Assembly (NCBI GenBank): GCA_001298555.1
Contig: LJCW01000220.1
Coordinates: forward strand, 98,347 to 162,346
Direction of reading: 5' to 3'
Source of the DNA: Actinobacteria bacterium OV450
GTDB lineage: Bacteria; Actinomycetota; Actinomycetes; Streptomycetales; Streptomycetaceae
DNA: 64,000 bases
Shown: positions 17,779 through 26,396 of the stretch, piece after piece
Position numbering within the stretch: the first letter of the stretch is position 1
How the letters are laid out: every line of letters begins with the position of its first letter
The notes under the pieces: model-generated
The model's input: the letters and a program-made list of their open reading frames with translations, nothing else
Databases searched by the model: none
Told to the model about the DNA's origin: nothing
Translations under genes and position numbers: made by a program

Positions 17779-18459
17779 TCAGCGGCGTACCGGGCACTGC
17801 TTCCAGGAGAAGTGGTACACGGAGCTGATGCTGCCGTCCGTGGAGTCGACGGCCATGTAGCTGGTCTTGGAGGCGTCGGAGGTCCCGACTTCCGCGCGCA
17901 GCTCGGTGTTGATGTTGAAGTTGCGCTGTTCGCCGCAGGGGGCGAAGACGAGGGCCTGGATGCCGGTGGTGTCGGTCACCTGCCAGTTGTCGTCGAGCGC
18001 CCCGTGGAACTGGTGGGTGCGGTTGGCGGTCTGGCTCATGCCCTGGAAGTAGTAGCTGGCCTTCTGGGTGCCGGTCGCGCCGGGCTCCAGCTTGCCGTAG
18101 CCCCGGTAGTCGACGTGGGAGACCGCGTAGGTGTAGCCCTGCGGGACGTGTACGAGGAGGGAGAGCTGGCAGTTCTTGCGGCCCTCGGTGGCGGCGACTC
18201 CCCCGCCGGCCGAGGCCAGGTATTCGCTGTAGGTGACGGTGAAGGCCGAGTTGTCGGGGGCCACGGCGACGGCGGCGGTGCCGGGGCGGCAACCCGATCC
18301 GTTGACCGAGGCGACGTCGACGGCGATCCGGCCGGGGGGCGCGGTGGTGGCGGAGGAGGAGGGGGTGGTCGCCCCTGCCGCGGGCGAGAGCGTGACGAGG
18401 CATCCGGTCAGGGCGGCGGCGGTCAGTGCGGTGCGAGCGGTGCGAAGTGACTTGATCAC
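17779..18459 (-). CDS. Secreted DUF4360-like protein
   Basis: 226 residues with a signal peptide (LTAAALTGCLVTLSPAAGA). The mature part has paired cysteines (GSGCRPGT, GRKNCQLSL, FAPCGEQRNF, WKQCPVRR) and the FTVTYSEYLAS / ASYYFQG pattern I associate with DUF4360 proteins. Extracellular, function unknown. It starts with GTG at 18459; the nearby ATG at 18467 is out of frame. It converges with the AraC gene and is divergent from the copper oxidase gene. Confidence 0.7.
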   Translation of the reverse strand: MIKSLRTARTALTAAALTGCLVTLSPAAGATTPSSSATTAPPGRIAVDVASVNGSGCRPGTAAVAVAPDNSAFTVTYSEYLASAGGGVAATEGRKNCQLSLLVHVPQGYTYAVSHVDYRGYGKLEPGATGTQKASYYFQGMSQTANRTHQFHGALDDNWQVTDTTGIQALVFAPCGEQRNFNINTELRAEVGTSDASKTSYMAVDSTDGSISSVYHFSWKQCPVRR

Positions 18460-18675
18460 ACCGCCATGGATAGCCAGCGCGGGCAGCCGCCGGGCGCCAC
18501 CGGGTGCGCCGTCTCACCCGGTCGGACGGCCGGATTCACCGAAGAAACGATTCAGTACGCCGGGCCCGGGGCCGAATGGCCCACGCCCCCCACCTTCACC
18601 CGTCCCGCACGCGTCATTTCATACAATTAACGGCATTTCTCATAGTATGGGCACCCCGTCGACGGAGGAGAGCTC

Positions 18676-20592
18676 ATGCCCGGTCCGCTCGCACGGCGGT
18701 CCGCCGTGCTGTCCGCCTGCGTGGCCGTGGCCGCCGCTCTCGTCTCCCTCACCGCACCTGCCCCACCCGCCTCCGCCACGGCAGTCGGGCACACCACCCC
18801 ACCCGGCCACCACCAGCCGGACGAGGGCGCCGCCCGGGCCGAGGCGGACCCAGAAGGCGCCCGGATCCAGGCCGACGCCGACGAGGCCTCCGTCATCGGC
18901 GCGGAGCACGCCCGGGCGCACGCGCAGCGGCGCAGCGCGGTCAAGGGACCCAAGGAGTACCCGCAGTCGAAGCGCACCGCGAGCCTGGCGGCCCTCACCT
19001 CCTCGCAGCAGCAGGCCAACGCCGCGTTCGACGCGGCGCAGGCCGGGCGGTTCACGGAGTTCTTCCCCTCCCCCGACTTCGGCGTCCACACCGCGCTGCT
19101 GCCCACCGGCAAGGTGCTGCTGTTCTCCTTCGAGCGGGTGGAGGTGGATCCCACCAAGGAGACCGGGCCCACCGACCGGATCGGCCGGACGAACGCGGGC
19201 CGCGCCTTCCTGTGGGACCCGTCCCGCGGCACCGGGGCCCGGGCGTTCAAGAAGGTGGAGCCCCCGACCGTCCTGATGCCCGACGGTACGTACGCCCCCC
19301 GCCCGGCTCCGTTCTTCTGCGCGGGGCACGCCTTCCTGCCCAACGGCATGGTGGGGGTCTTCGGCGGCAACACCGGCGGCAAGGGCGGCAGCGGCGCGAA
19401 GCTGTCCTTCGTGTTCGACCCGTGGACCGAGACCTGGTTCCGCAACCAGGACATGGCCGTCGGCCGCTGGTACCCCTCGGTCGTGACGGGCGCGGACGGG
19501 CGGCAGATCATCATGTCCGGCCAGTCCGAGCGGGGTACGGGCACGCCCACCCCGGTCGTCGAGCGCTTCCCCGCGCTGCGCCATCCCGTGCCCTGGCGGA
19601 CGTACGACATCCCGGTCGGCCTGGCCGCCGAGCGGCTGCGCGCCGACGCCCCGTTCCGCAACGACTATCCGCACCTCTTCTCGCTGCGCGACGGCATGAT
19701 CTACGGCCTGGGCCGGGACGCCGACCAGCAGTGGCTGTTCGACCCGGTCAAGGAGACGCGCACCGACCTGCCCCGGCGTCCCGCCGACTTCCGCGGTTAC
19801 GGCTCGGCCGTCCCGCTGCCCGCAGGGTTCCGCGGACCCGACTCGGTCCTGGTGCTCGGCGGCGATCCGCACGACCCGAACACCTACCGGCTGTCGGGCG
19901 GCCGGTGGACCACGGAGGAGCCGAGGGCCTTCGGCCGGACCCAGGACGACACGCTGATCCTCCCGGACGGCACGCTGCTCACCGTCAACGGCGCACTGGA
20001 CACCCGGGATTACGGGCACGGGCCGTTCAATCCGCAGGCCGACCTCTCGTACCGGCAGATCGAACTGCGCGACGCGCAGGGCCACTGGAGGCTGGGGCCG
20101 GCCCAACGGCTGCCCCGGGGCTACCACTCCAATGCCCTGGTGTTGCCGGACGGCCGCATGATGGTGACCGGCGACGAGCTCCAGCAGATCGCCAACGACC
20201 CCGACATCGGGGACGAGATGGACGGCAGCATCGAGCTCTACGAGCCCGCCTACCTGCACCGGGGCGGCCGGCCGGCCCTGGACCGGGCGCCGGCGGGCGA
20301 GCTGGGCTACGGGGCGGGGTTCGAGGTGAGCAGTTCGACCGCTTCCGCGGTCACCCGCGCCGTGCTCCTGGCTCCGACGACGGTCACCCATGCGGTGAAC
20401 ACCAGTCAGCGCCATCTGGAACTCCCGATCACGGGTGTACGGGGGTCCGCGATCGGGCTTCGGACACCGCCGAGTGCGGCCGACGCCCCGCCCGGGTACT
20501 ACATGCTGTTCCTGCTCGACGCCAAGGGAGTGCCGAGCACCGCGAAGTGGGTCAAGCTCGGCGGCCTCCCGGCGCAGGGAGGCCGCCGGTAG
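18676..20592 (+). CDS. Secreted galactose-oxidase-like copper-radical oxidase
   Basis: 638 residues: signal peptide (to about residue 35), charged helical stretch (45-100), kelch-type beta-propeller, then a C-terminal galactose-oxidase-like domain. All catalytic residues of galactose oxidase have counterparts: C215 (FFCAGH, thioether cysteine), Y266 (GRWYPS), Y483-H484 (GYHSNALVLPDGR) and H572 (THAVNTSQRH). This predicts a mononuclear Cu centre with a Cys-Tyr radical cofactor, oxidising primary alcohols to aldehydes and producing H2O2. The Streptomyces relative GlxA is needed for glycan deposition at hyphal tips, but it is membrane-anchored and sits in the csl locus. This one is exported and isolated. 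GGAGGAG precedes ATG 18676. Confidence 0.83.
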   Translation: MPGPLARRSAVLSACVAVAAALVSLTAPAPPASATAVGHTTPPGHHQPDEGAARAEADPEGARIQADADEASVIGAEHARAHAQRRSAVKGPKEYPQSKRTASLAALTSSQQQANAAFDAAQAGRFTEFFPSPDFGVHTALLPTGKVLLFSFERVEVDPTKETGPTDRIGRTNAGRAFLWDPSRGTGARAFKKVEPPTVLMPDGTYAPRPAPFFCAGHAFLPNGMVGVFGGNTGGKGGSGAKLSFVFDPWTETWFRNQDMAVGRWYPSVVTGADGRQIIMSGQSERGTGTPTPVVERFPALRHPVPWRTYDIPVGLAAERLRADAPFRNDYPHLFSLRDGMIYGLGRDADQQWLFDPVKETRTDLPRRPADFRGYGSAVPLPAGFRGPDSVLVLGGDPHDPNTYRLSGGRWTTEEPRAFGRTQDDTLILPDGTLLTVNGALDTRDYGHGPFNPQADLSYRQIELRDAQGHWRLGPAQRLPRGYHSNALVLPDGRMMVTGDELQQIANDPDIGDEMDGSIELYEPAYLHRGGRPALDRAPAGELGYGAGFEVSSSTASAVTRAVLLAPTTVTHAVNTSQRHLELPITGVRGSAIGLRTPPSAADAPPGYYMLFLLDAKGVPSTAKWVKLGGLPAQGGRR

Positions 20593-20607
20593 CGGGGGCC
20601 CCGCCCG

Positions 20608-21153
20608 TCAGGACCCGGGCGGGGGCTCGACCCGGGCCAGCCAGGCGGTGAGCAGCGTCTCCAGCTGTGCGGCCTGTTGCGTGGTCAGGCCGTCGAGCAG
20701 GCTGCGTTCGTTGTCCATGTGCTCGGTGAACGCCCGGTCGATCAGCTCTCGCCCGGCCGGGGTGAGGCCGACGACGCGGCCCCGGCCGTCGGCGGCCGAA
20801 CGGCGGCGTGCGACGAGGCCGTCCCGTTCGAGCCGGTCGATCCGCTTGGTCATCGCGCCCGTCGTCACCATGGTGTGCACCGCGAGCTCGCCGGGGGCCC
20901 GCTCGTACGGTGCGCCCGCGCGGCGCAGGGCGGCCAGCACGTCGAACTCCCCCTCGCTCAGGCCGTAGCGGCGGTAGACGAGGGTCAGGCGGTCCGTCAG
21001 GAGCAGCCCGAGCCGGTGCAGCCGGCCGATCACGCCCTGCGGGGCGACGTCGACGTCCGGGCGCTCGCGGGCCCACTCGGCCTGGATGCGGGCGACGTGG
21101 TCGGCGGGCGGTCCCGCGGGGGCCTCTTCATGCGTCTCATCGGTTTCTGGCAT
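20608..21153 (-). CDS. MarR-family transcriptional regulator
   Basis: 181 residues. The winged-helix core reads YGLSEGEFDVLAALRRAG, then VTTGAMTKRIDRLERDGLVARRRSAADGRGRVVGLT, the MarR recognition helix and wing. ATG 21153 is used; an in-frame GTG at 21156 is possible. It is divergent from the EamA transporter across a 42-base gap filled by two 21-bp direct repeats, each a palindrome. This fits autorepression plus control of the transporter. The inducing ligand is unknown. Confidence 0.88.
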   Translation of the reverse strand: MPETDETHEEAPAGPPADHVARIQAEWARERPDVDVAPQGVIGRLHRLGLLLTDRLTLVYRRYGLSEGEFDVLAALRRAGAPYERAPGELAVHTMVTTGAMTKRIDRLERDGLVARRRSAADGRGRVVGLTPAGRELIDRAFTEHMDNERSLLDGLTTQQAAQLETLLTAWLARVEPPPGS

Positions 21154-21165
21154 CACCCCACCACT

Positions 21166-21205
21166 ATAGCTTCCACGGAAGGTATTATAGCTTCCATGGA
21201 AGCTA
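21166..21205. promoter_or_regulatory. Twin palindromic operator between marR and eamA genes
   Basis: Two direct repeats with a 21-base period start TATAGCTTCCA. The right copy is a perfect 18-base palindrome TAGCTTCCATGGAAGCTA (21188-21205), and its centre is the ATG of the EamA gene. The left copy is imperfect (21166-21185). TATTAT at 21183-21188 could be the EamA -10 box, and TATAGT (complement of 21163-21168) the marR one. Both predict starts at or near the start codons, i.e. leaderless messages. Confidence 0.65.
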
Positions 21206-22083
21206 ATCTTCGGTGGTCACTGGTGACGGCGGTCGCGCCGATCGCGTGGGGCACGAACTACTACGTCACCCGGGAGTTCCTGCCCGCCGGCCACCCGCTG
21301 TACGGGGCGGCCTTCCGGGCCCTGCCGGCCGGACTGCTGCTCCTGGCCGTCCGCCGCGAGCTGCCCCGCGGTTCCTGGTGGGGGAAGTCCCTGCTGCTCG
21401 GCTTCCTCAACATGGGCGGCTTCTTCGCCCTGGTCTACGTCGCCGCGCAGCGGCTGCCGACGAGCGCGGCCTCGACCGTGATGGCGACCGCGCCACTGGT
21501 GATGATGCTGTTCGCGTGGGCGCTGATCGCCGAGCGGCCGGGGCCGCCCCAGCTGACCGCCGCCGGGCTCGGCGTGGCCGGGGTCTCGCTGATGCTGCTC
21601 ACCGGGGACGTGCCGGTGGACGCCCTGGGCGTGGCGGCCTCCGTGGCCGCCATGGCGATGTCCTCGCTCGGCTACATCCTCGCCAAGCGATGGAGCGGGG
21701 AGGCCGACGTGCTCGCCTCGACCGCGTGGCAGCTGCTGGGCGGCGGCCTCATGCTGCTGCCCTTCGCCGTCGGCGTCGAGGGATCACCGCCGGACCTCGA
21801 CCCTCAGTCGCTGTTCGCGTTCGGCTACGTCACGGTCGTCGCGACGGCGCTGGCCTTCGCCGCCTGGTTCGCGGGGCTGCGGCGGCTACCGGCCGCGACG
21901 GTGGGACTGCTGGGGCTGCTGAACCCGGTCACGGGCGTCCTGTTGGGCACGGCGATCGCCGGGGAGACGCTCACATTCCGACAGATCTGCGGACTGCTGC
22001 TGACCTTGGCAGGCATCCTGCTGGGGCGGAGGGGAGGATTCCTCACCGCTCGTGACGAGGGGAATTCGGCAGGTAGTAATTAG
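21196..22083 (+). CDS. EamA/DMT-family transporter
   Basis: 295 residues with about ten hydrophobic helices and the duplicated EamA pattern (PIAWGTNYYVTREFLP in the first repeat; SLGYILAKRW and LLNPVTGVLLGTAIAGETLT in the second). Drug/metabolite exporter of the RhaT/YdcZ type; substrate unknown. The start ATG 21196 lies inside the operator palindrome and has no ribosome site, suggesting leaderless translation. Divergent from and probably repressed by the MarR protein. Its last ~20 codons are part of the sequence duplicated at about 11.8 kb. Confidence 0.85.
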   Translation: MEANLRWSLVTAVAPIAWGTNYYVTREFLPAGHPLYGAAFRALPAGLLLLAVRRELPRGSWWGKSLLLGFLNMGGFFALVYVAAQRLPTSAASTVMATAPLVMMLFAWALIAERPGPPQLTAAGLGVAGVSLMLLTGDVPVDALGVAASVAAMAMSSLGYILAKRWSGEADVLASTAWQLLGGGLMLLPFAVGVEGSPPDLDPQSLFAFGYVTVVATALAFAAWFAGLRRLPAATVGLLGLLNPVTGVLLGTAIAGETLTFRQICGLLLTLAGILLGRRGGFLTARDEGNSAGSN

Positions 22084-22345
22084 ATGAATCCCTGACTGAA
22101 TTACCGTCAACAAGGGTTCGCCCTATATCTCGATTTGATAACGACATCTCCGAAAAGGCCTGGACCATTAACGGCCTACGCGCGTAACTGCCCTGTAATA
22201 CAAGCGAATTGACTGTTCATCAAATCCAGCCAGCAGGTAACAGTCTGATATCTCGGACCCCATTCCCGTTTGTCCGAATTCTCCACCGCGCCCGTCTGGC
22301 AGGCTGCGGCGCACCCACTCCTCCGACCAAGGATTTGAGGTGCGC
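22021..22345 (+). repeat. Leader of the metalloprotease gene, inverted partner of 11476-11800
   Basis: The 325 bases before the intact metalloprotease start, including the last bases of the EamA gene, match the leader of the decayed copy in inverted orientation. Conserved blocks separated by diverged bases (22071-22089, 22091-22101, 22252-22287) probably contain the promoter. The central part is clearly AT-richer than its surroundings. Confidence 0.8.
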
Positions 22346-24415
22346 ATGACTAGACATCGCAGGAAGCAGCGCGAACACCGGCGCAAGCCGCGCCGGTTGA
22401 TACTCCTCACCGCCGCCATGGCCACGGCGGCGGTGATAGCGGGCGGCATCGCCTACTCGGGGCTCGGTGACGACGCCCAGGCAGGGACGCCCGCACAGGC
22501 CGATGCGGCCGCGGACACCCTCGTACAGGCCGCCGCCGCACCGGCCCACGACGCGGAGCCGGCGCCCATCGTGGGCGAGCCCGCCAACGAGACCGCCAAG
22601 GGCATGGTCTTCGACGGTCTCAAGGCCGCACCCAAGGGCGACCGCTGTGTCGGCGTCTACCGCACGGAGGCCGGTCTCTGCACCCACGGCCCCGACGCCC
22701 CGCCCAAGGACGTGGACATCAAGGCCGATGTCGCGCCCGTCGTGAAGACGAAGGCAGCGGCGGCCGACCCCGCGAAGCCCGAGTCCGGCGACACGGCCGC
22801 CGCGGCGGAAGGCAGCGGGCGTCCTCAGGACGCGCCCGCCGCCGACGCCCAGTCCGCAAAGGCCGCACCCTCCGCTGCACCCAAGCCCGCCGCGGCCGGC
22901 AGCGGCCAGGCCGTCGCGGCCGGCCCCGCCGGCCAGACCGTCCAGTGCGACGGCGACGGCAGCACCGGCAACCGCGTCCAGGTCGTGTACGTCCACGGCT
23001 CCGACCGCGACCGCTACTCCGAGTACTTCGCCTCGTTCCGCAAGTGGGCGGCCGACGCCGACCTCATCTACTCGACGAGCGCCCAGGAGACCGGCGGCAT
23101 CCGCCACATCCGCTTCGTCACGGCCGCCGACTGCACGCCGACCGTGCTCAACATCGAGCTCCCGGCCTCCGCGCTCTCCGAGTTCAGCGCGACCAACAAC
23201 GCGCTCGCCGACAAGGGCCTCAACCGGCGCGACCGCAAGTACATGATCTTCGCGGACACCCAGGTCTACTGCGGCATCGGCACCTTCGCGGGCGACGAGC
23301 GCCCCGGCCAGGACAACCAGAGCAACTTCGGCCCCTCCTACGGCCGTACGGACTCCGGCTGCTGGGGCGGCCACACCGCGGCGCACGAACTCGGCCACAA
23401 CCTCGGCGCGGTCAACAACAGCGCCCCCAACACCAGCCGCGGCGCCCACTGCACGGACGAGTGGGACGTGATGTGCTACTCGGACACCCCGTACTACCCG
23501 CAGATGCGCAACGTGTGCACCAACCAGGCCGCCGAGAACATCCTGGACTGCAACCACGACGACTACTTCCACACCAACCCCAAGGCGGGCAGCTACCTCG
23601 CCACGCACTGGAACATCGCCAACAACCAGTTCCTGATGAAGACCAACGGCGGTGGCGACGGCACGAACCCCGATCCGAACCCCAAGCCCACGCCGAAGCC
23701 CACCCCGACGCCGACCAAGAAGCCCACGGGCGGACCCAAGGTGACGGCGGCCCAGATCCAGTCCAACTCCGTCGTGGTGAGCTGGCCGAAGGTCGACGGG
23801 GCCGCGTGGTACCAGGTCCTGCTGAACGGCAAGCACCTGACCTGGGTCCAGTCCCAGGCCCTGCGCATCTACAACCTCCAGCCCGGCACGGAGTACAAGG
23901 TCGCCGTCTCGGTCCGCGACGCCTCCGGCCGTGACAGCGGAGCCGGCCCGGCCGTCACCTTCCGTACGACCGGTGCGGGCGGCACCACCACGCCCGGCGC
24001 CCGCTACACCCTCGGCAACGGCAGCACCGGCATGGCCGCCGAGGTGTGGGGCGGCCGCAGCGCCGACGGCACCGTGCTCGTCGGTGGCCGCGCCAACGGC
24101 TACGCCCAGCAGCAGTGGCTCTTCGAGGACGCGGGCAGCGGCCTCGTCCGCATCAAGTCCGCCGTCTCCGGCAAGTGCCTGCAGACGGGCGGCGCCCCCG
24201 CCCCCGGCATGTGGATCGCGCAGCAGCCGTGCGGCGGCAACTCCGCGCAGCAGTGGAAGCTCTCGGCCCGCGGCGGCGGAATGAGCGTCACCGACGCGAG
24301 CGGCGGCTACGCCCTGACGGTGAGCAACCGCCCGTACTACGGCGACTGGCTGCTCGACCTCCAGCGCGCGGACGGCCGCGCCTCCCAGGTGTGGACGGTC
24401 CAGAAGGCCGCCTGA
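22346..24415 (+). CDS. Secreted zinc metalloprotease with fibronectin III and ricin-type lectin domains
   Basis: 689 residues: basic N-terminus plus hydrophobic signal/anchor (to about 45), a long Ala/Pro/Lys-rich stretch (to about 195), then the peptidase domain. The zinc site is H347-ELG-H351-NLGAV. The third ligand is probably the histidine in GAHCTDEWDVMCY, whose M is the Met-turn; the usual H/D six residues after the second histidine is Asn here. A TPKPTPTPTKKPTGG linker leads to a fibronectin III domain (about 465-550) and a ricin-B lectin domain (about 560-689, QQWLFEDAGSG, QQPCGGNSAQQW). It should degrade proteins outside while bound to glycans. ATG 22346 is chosen over GTG 22340 because GAGG sits 5 bases upstream. 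Confidence 0.85.
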   Translation: MTRHRRKQREHRRKPRRLILLTAAMATAAVIAGGIAYSGLGDDAQAGTPAQADAAADTLVQAAAAPAHDAEPAPIVGEPANETAKGMVFDGLKAAPKGDRCVGVYRTEAGLCTHGPDAPPKDVDIKADVAPVVKTKAAAADPAKPESGDTAAAAEGSGRPQDAPAADAQSAKAAPSAAPKPAAAGSGQAVAAGPAGQTVQCDGDGSTGNRVQVVYVHGSDRDRYSEYFASFRKWAADADLIYSTSAQETGGIRHIRFVTAADCTPTVLNIELPASALSEFSATNNALADKGLNRRDRKYMIFADTQVYCGIGTFAGDERPGQDNQSNFGPSYGRTDSGCWGGHTAAHELGHNLGAVNNSAPNTSRGAHCTDEWDVMCYSDTPYYPQMRNVCTNQAAENILDCNHDDYFHTNPKAGSYLATHWNIANNQFLMKTNGGGDGTNPDPNPKPTPKPTPTPTKKPTGGPKVTAAQIQSNSVVVSWPKVDGAAWYQVLLNGKHLTWVQSQALRIYNLQPGTEYKVAVSVRDASGRDSGAGPAVTFRTTGAGGTTTPGARYTLGNGSTGMAAEVWGGRSADGTVLVGGRANGYAQQQWLFEDAGSGLVRIKSAVSGKCLQTGGAPAPGMWIAQQPCGGNSAQQWKLSARGGGMSVTDASGGYALTVSNRPYYGDWLLDLQRADGRASQVWTVQKAA

Positions 24416-24440
24416 CCTTCCGGAGCCCGACCCGCCTCCC

Positions 24441-24477
24441 GCCGGTGGACGGCCGCCCCGCGCGGCCGTCCACCGGC
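24441..24477 (+). terminator. Strong GC hairpin after the metalloprotease gene
   Basis: Sixteen-base perfect arms (GCCGGTGGACGGCCGC at 24441-24456 and its complement 24462-24477) surround a 5-base loop, 26 bases after the stop codon. No T tract follows. Confidence 0.7.
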
Positions 24478-24534
24478 CCCCTCATCTCCCGCACCACAGC
24501 ACATCGCATCCCACCGCACCAGGAGCACCCAACG

Positions 24535-25200
24535 ATGCGCACACGACGACACGCCCTCCCCGTCCGCACCGGACTCGGCATCCTGTTCCTGTTCCTCGGC
24601 CAGGCCCTGGCCCTGCCCACGGCCGCCCACGCCCACGGCGACACCGTCAAGGTCGTGGTCACCGGGCAGCGCGAAGGCCATGTCACCACCGAGATCACCT
24701 GGGAGAACGACGGGGACGCCATCGAGGAGGCGGTCGCCGCCACGGTGAACTCGACCAGCCCCGACGGATCCCGCACGATGGGGCCCTGGCGGCTGGTCCG
24801 CGACGCGGGCACCCGCACCGGCTGGAGCACGGCCGAGGTACTGCCGCCCGGCACCTGGAAGGTCACCGTCGACGTGGGGTTCCCGTCCCTCGGGCACGGC
24901 GAGAAGGAGATCGCCGTGCCGGTCGTCGACCCGGCGCCTTCGGCCGCCACGCCGAGCGCGGCCGCACCGGGCAGCCCGTCCACCGCCTCGGGCGCGGCCT
25001 CACCCGGCAACGCGTCCACCGCCTCGGGCGCACCGGTCTCCGGCACGTCGCCGTCGCCCGCGAGCAGCCCCTCCGCGACCCCGGCCGGGGAGGGCGACGA
25101 CACCACCATGTGGTGGACCACGGCGGGAGTGGCCGTGATCGCGCTGGCCGGCGCCGCCGCCGGTGTGCTGCTGCGCCGAGCCCGGGCCCGTAGGCTCTGA
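24535..25200 (+). CDS. Secreted, C-terminally anchored protein of unknown function
   Basis: 221 residues, family not recognised. Signal peptide (FLFLGQALALPTAAHAHG), an Ig-like beta domain of about 100 residues (VKVVVTGQREGHVTTEITWENDGD...), a Ser/Ala/Pro low-complexity spacer (about 130-175), and a C-terminal helix ending in RRARARRL. It should be tethered to the membrane with the beta domain outside. The HAHGD start of the mature part is reminiscent of copper-handling proteins (CopC/YcnI-like context), but no metal motif is conclusive. AGGAG lies 9 bases before ATG 24535. Confidence 0.68.
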   Translation: MRTRRHALPVRTGLGILFLFLGQALALPTAAHAHGDTVKVVVTGQREGHVTTEITWENDGDAIEEAVAATVNSTSPDGSRTMGPWRLVRDAGTRTGWSTAEVLPPGTWKVTVDVGFPSLGHGEKEIAVPVVDPAPSAATPSAAAPGSPSTASGAASPGNASTASGAPVSGTSPSPASSPSATPAGEGDDTTMWWTTAGVAVIALAGAAAGVLLRRARARRL

Positions 25201-25302
25201 CGCCGCCGGGCGGGTGGCACGGTGGCCGGAGCCGGCCCGGCGACCTGACATCCCAGCGGGCGCGCGTTGACAGTGGAATTCGCCGTGCCGTTCATTCGGT
25301 GC

Positions 25303-26184
25303 ATGGACATCACCACCGCCGCCGTGCGCTCCACCACCCGCGTCGTCCGCCCCTTCCACACGTTCGAGGGCGAGGGCTTCCCCGTCCGCCGTCCCTTCCC
25401 GCAGCCGGAACTGCCCCTGGTCGACCCGTTCCTGATGGTCGACCAGGTCGGCCCGCACGTCCTGGGTCCGGGCGAGGCCAAAGGTGCACCGCCGCACCCG
25501 CACCGCGGGTTCGAGACCATCCAGTACGTCATCGAGGGCGCGATGGAGGACATCGACTCCGAGGGGCACAAGCGCGTCATGAACCCCGGCGAGGTGCAGT
25601 GGCTCACCGCCGGGTCGGGACTCGTCCACCTCGCCCGCCCCACCCCCGAACTGCTCGCCGACGGCGGCCCGCAGCACCTCCTCCAGATCTGGGTGAACCT
25701 GCCGGCCCGGCTCAAGGCGACGCCGCCGCGCGTCCAGTACGGCTCCGCACCGGGCGACATCCCCACGGTCGTCACCGAGGACGGCGGCGCCGAGCTCACC
25801 GTGATCACGGGCAGCACGCACGGCGTGCGCGGCCCCTTCGAGACCCACACCCCGGTGCTGGTCGTCCACGCCCGCCTCGCGGCGGGCGGCCGCGCCGAGT
25901 TCACGGTCCCCGCCGGACACAACGCCATGGTGTACGTGCTGTCCGGGAACGCCGCCACGCCCGACGCCCAGCTCCCCGACGGCCACCTCGCGATCCTCGG
26001 CCGGGACGCGGAGCGGTTCGCGGTCGAGGCTCCCGGTGATGCGGCCGAGGTGCTGGTGCTGGCCGGTGAGCCGATCGGCGAACCCGTGGCCCGCAGCGGC
26101 CCGTTCGTCATGAACACCGCCGCCGAGATCCGTCAGGCCCAGGTGGACTACCAGCGCGGCCTGATGGGGCACATCGACATCTGA
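25303..26184 (+). CDS. Pirin family protein
   Basis: 293 residues, bicupin. The N-terminal pirin domain carries the metal-binding stretch PHPHRGFETIQYVIEG and a later GSGLVHLARP; in many pirins the latter region has HxE-type ligands. Pirins act as quercetin dioxygenases or redox-sensing cofactors; which applies cannot be told. ATG 25303 is preferred over a TTG at 25267. TTGACA at 25267-25272 and TTCATT at 25291-25296 (18-base spacing) would start transcription at the ATG, hinting at a leaderless message. Confidence 0.85.
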   Translation: MDITTAAVRSTTRVVRPFHTFEGEGFPVRRPFPQPELPLVDPFLMVDQVGPHVLGPGEAKGAPPHPHRGFETIQYVIEGAMEDIDSEGHKRVMNPGEVQWLTAGSGLVHLARPTPELLADGGPQHLLQIWVNLPARLKATPPRVQYGSAPGDIPTVVTEDGGAELTVITGSTHGVRGPFETHTPVLVVHARLAAGGRAEFTVPAGHNAMVYVLSGNAATPDAQLPDGHLAILGRDAERFAVEAPGDAAEVLVLAGEPIGEPVARSGPFVMNTAAEIRQAQVDYQRGLMGHIDI

Positions 26185-26396
26185 GCCCCCGTGCCGGTCC
26201 CGGACCGGGCGGCCACGGCGGGCCGGCCGGAACAGGCCTGGCGGGCCGGAACGGGCGCGCGCACATCCCGGTGCGGCGCCCGCGACGGCGCCGGGTGCGT
26301 CCGCCCGCGCATGACCCCGGAGGTAATGGACCCGGTGGTGACGGCGGGGCGAGGATGGCGGCACAGCGCACAGCCACCTCTGAAGGGACCACCGCG

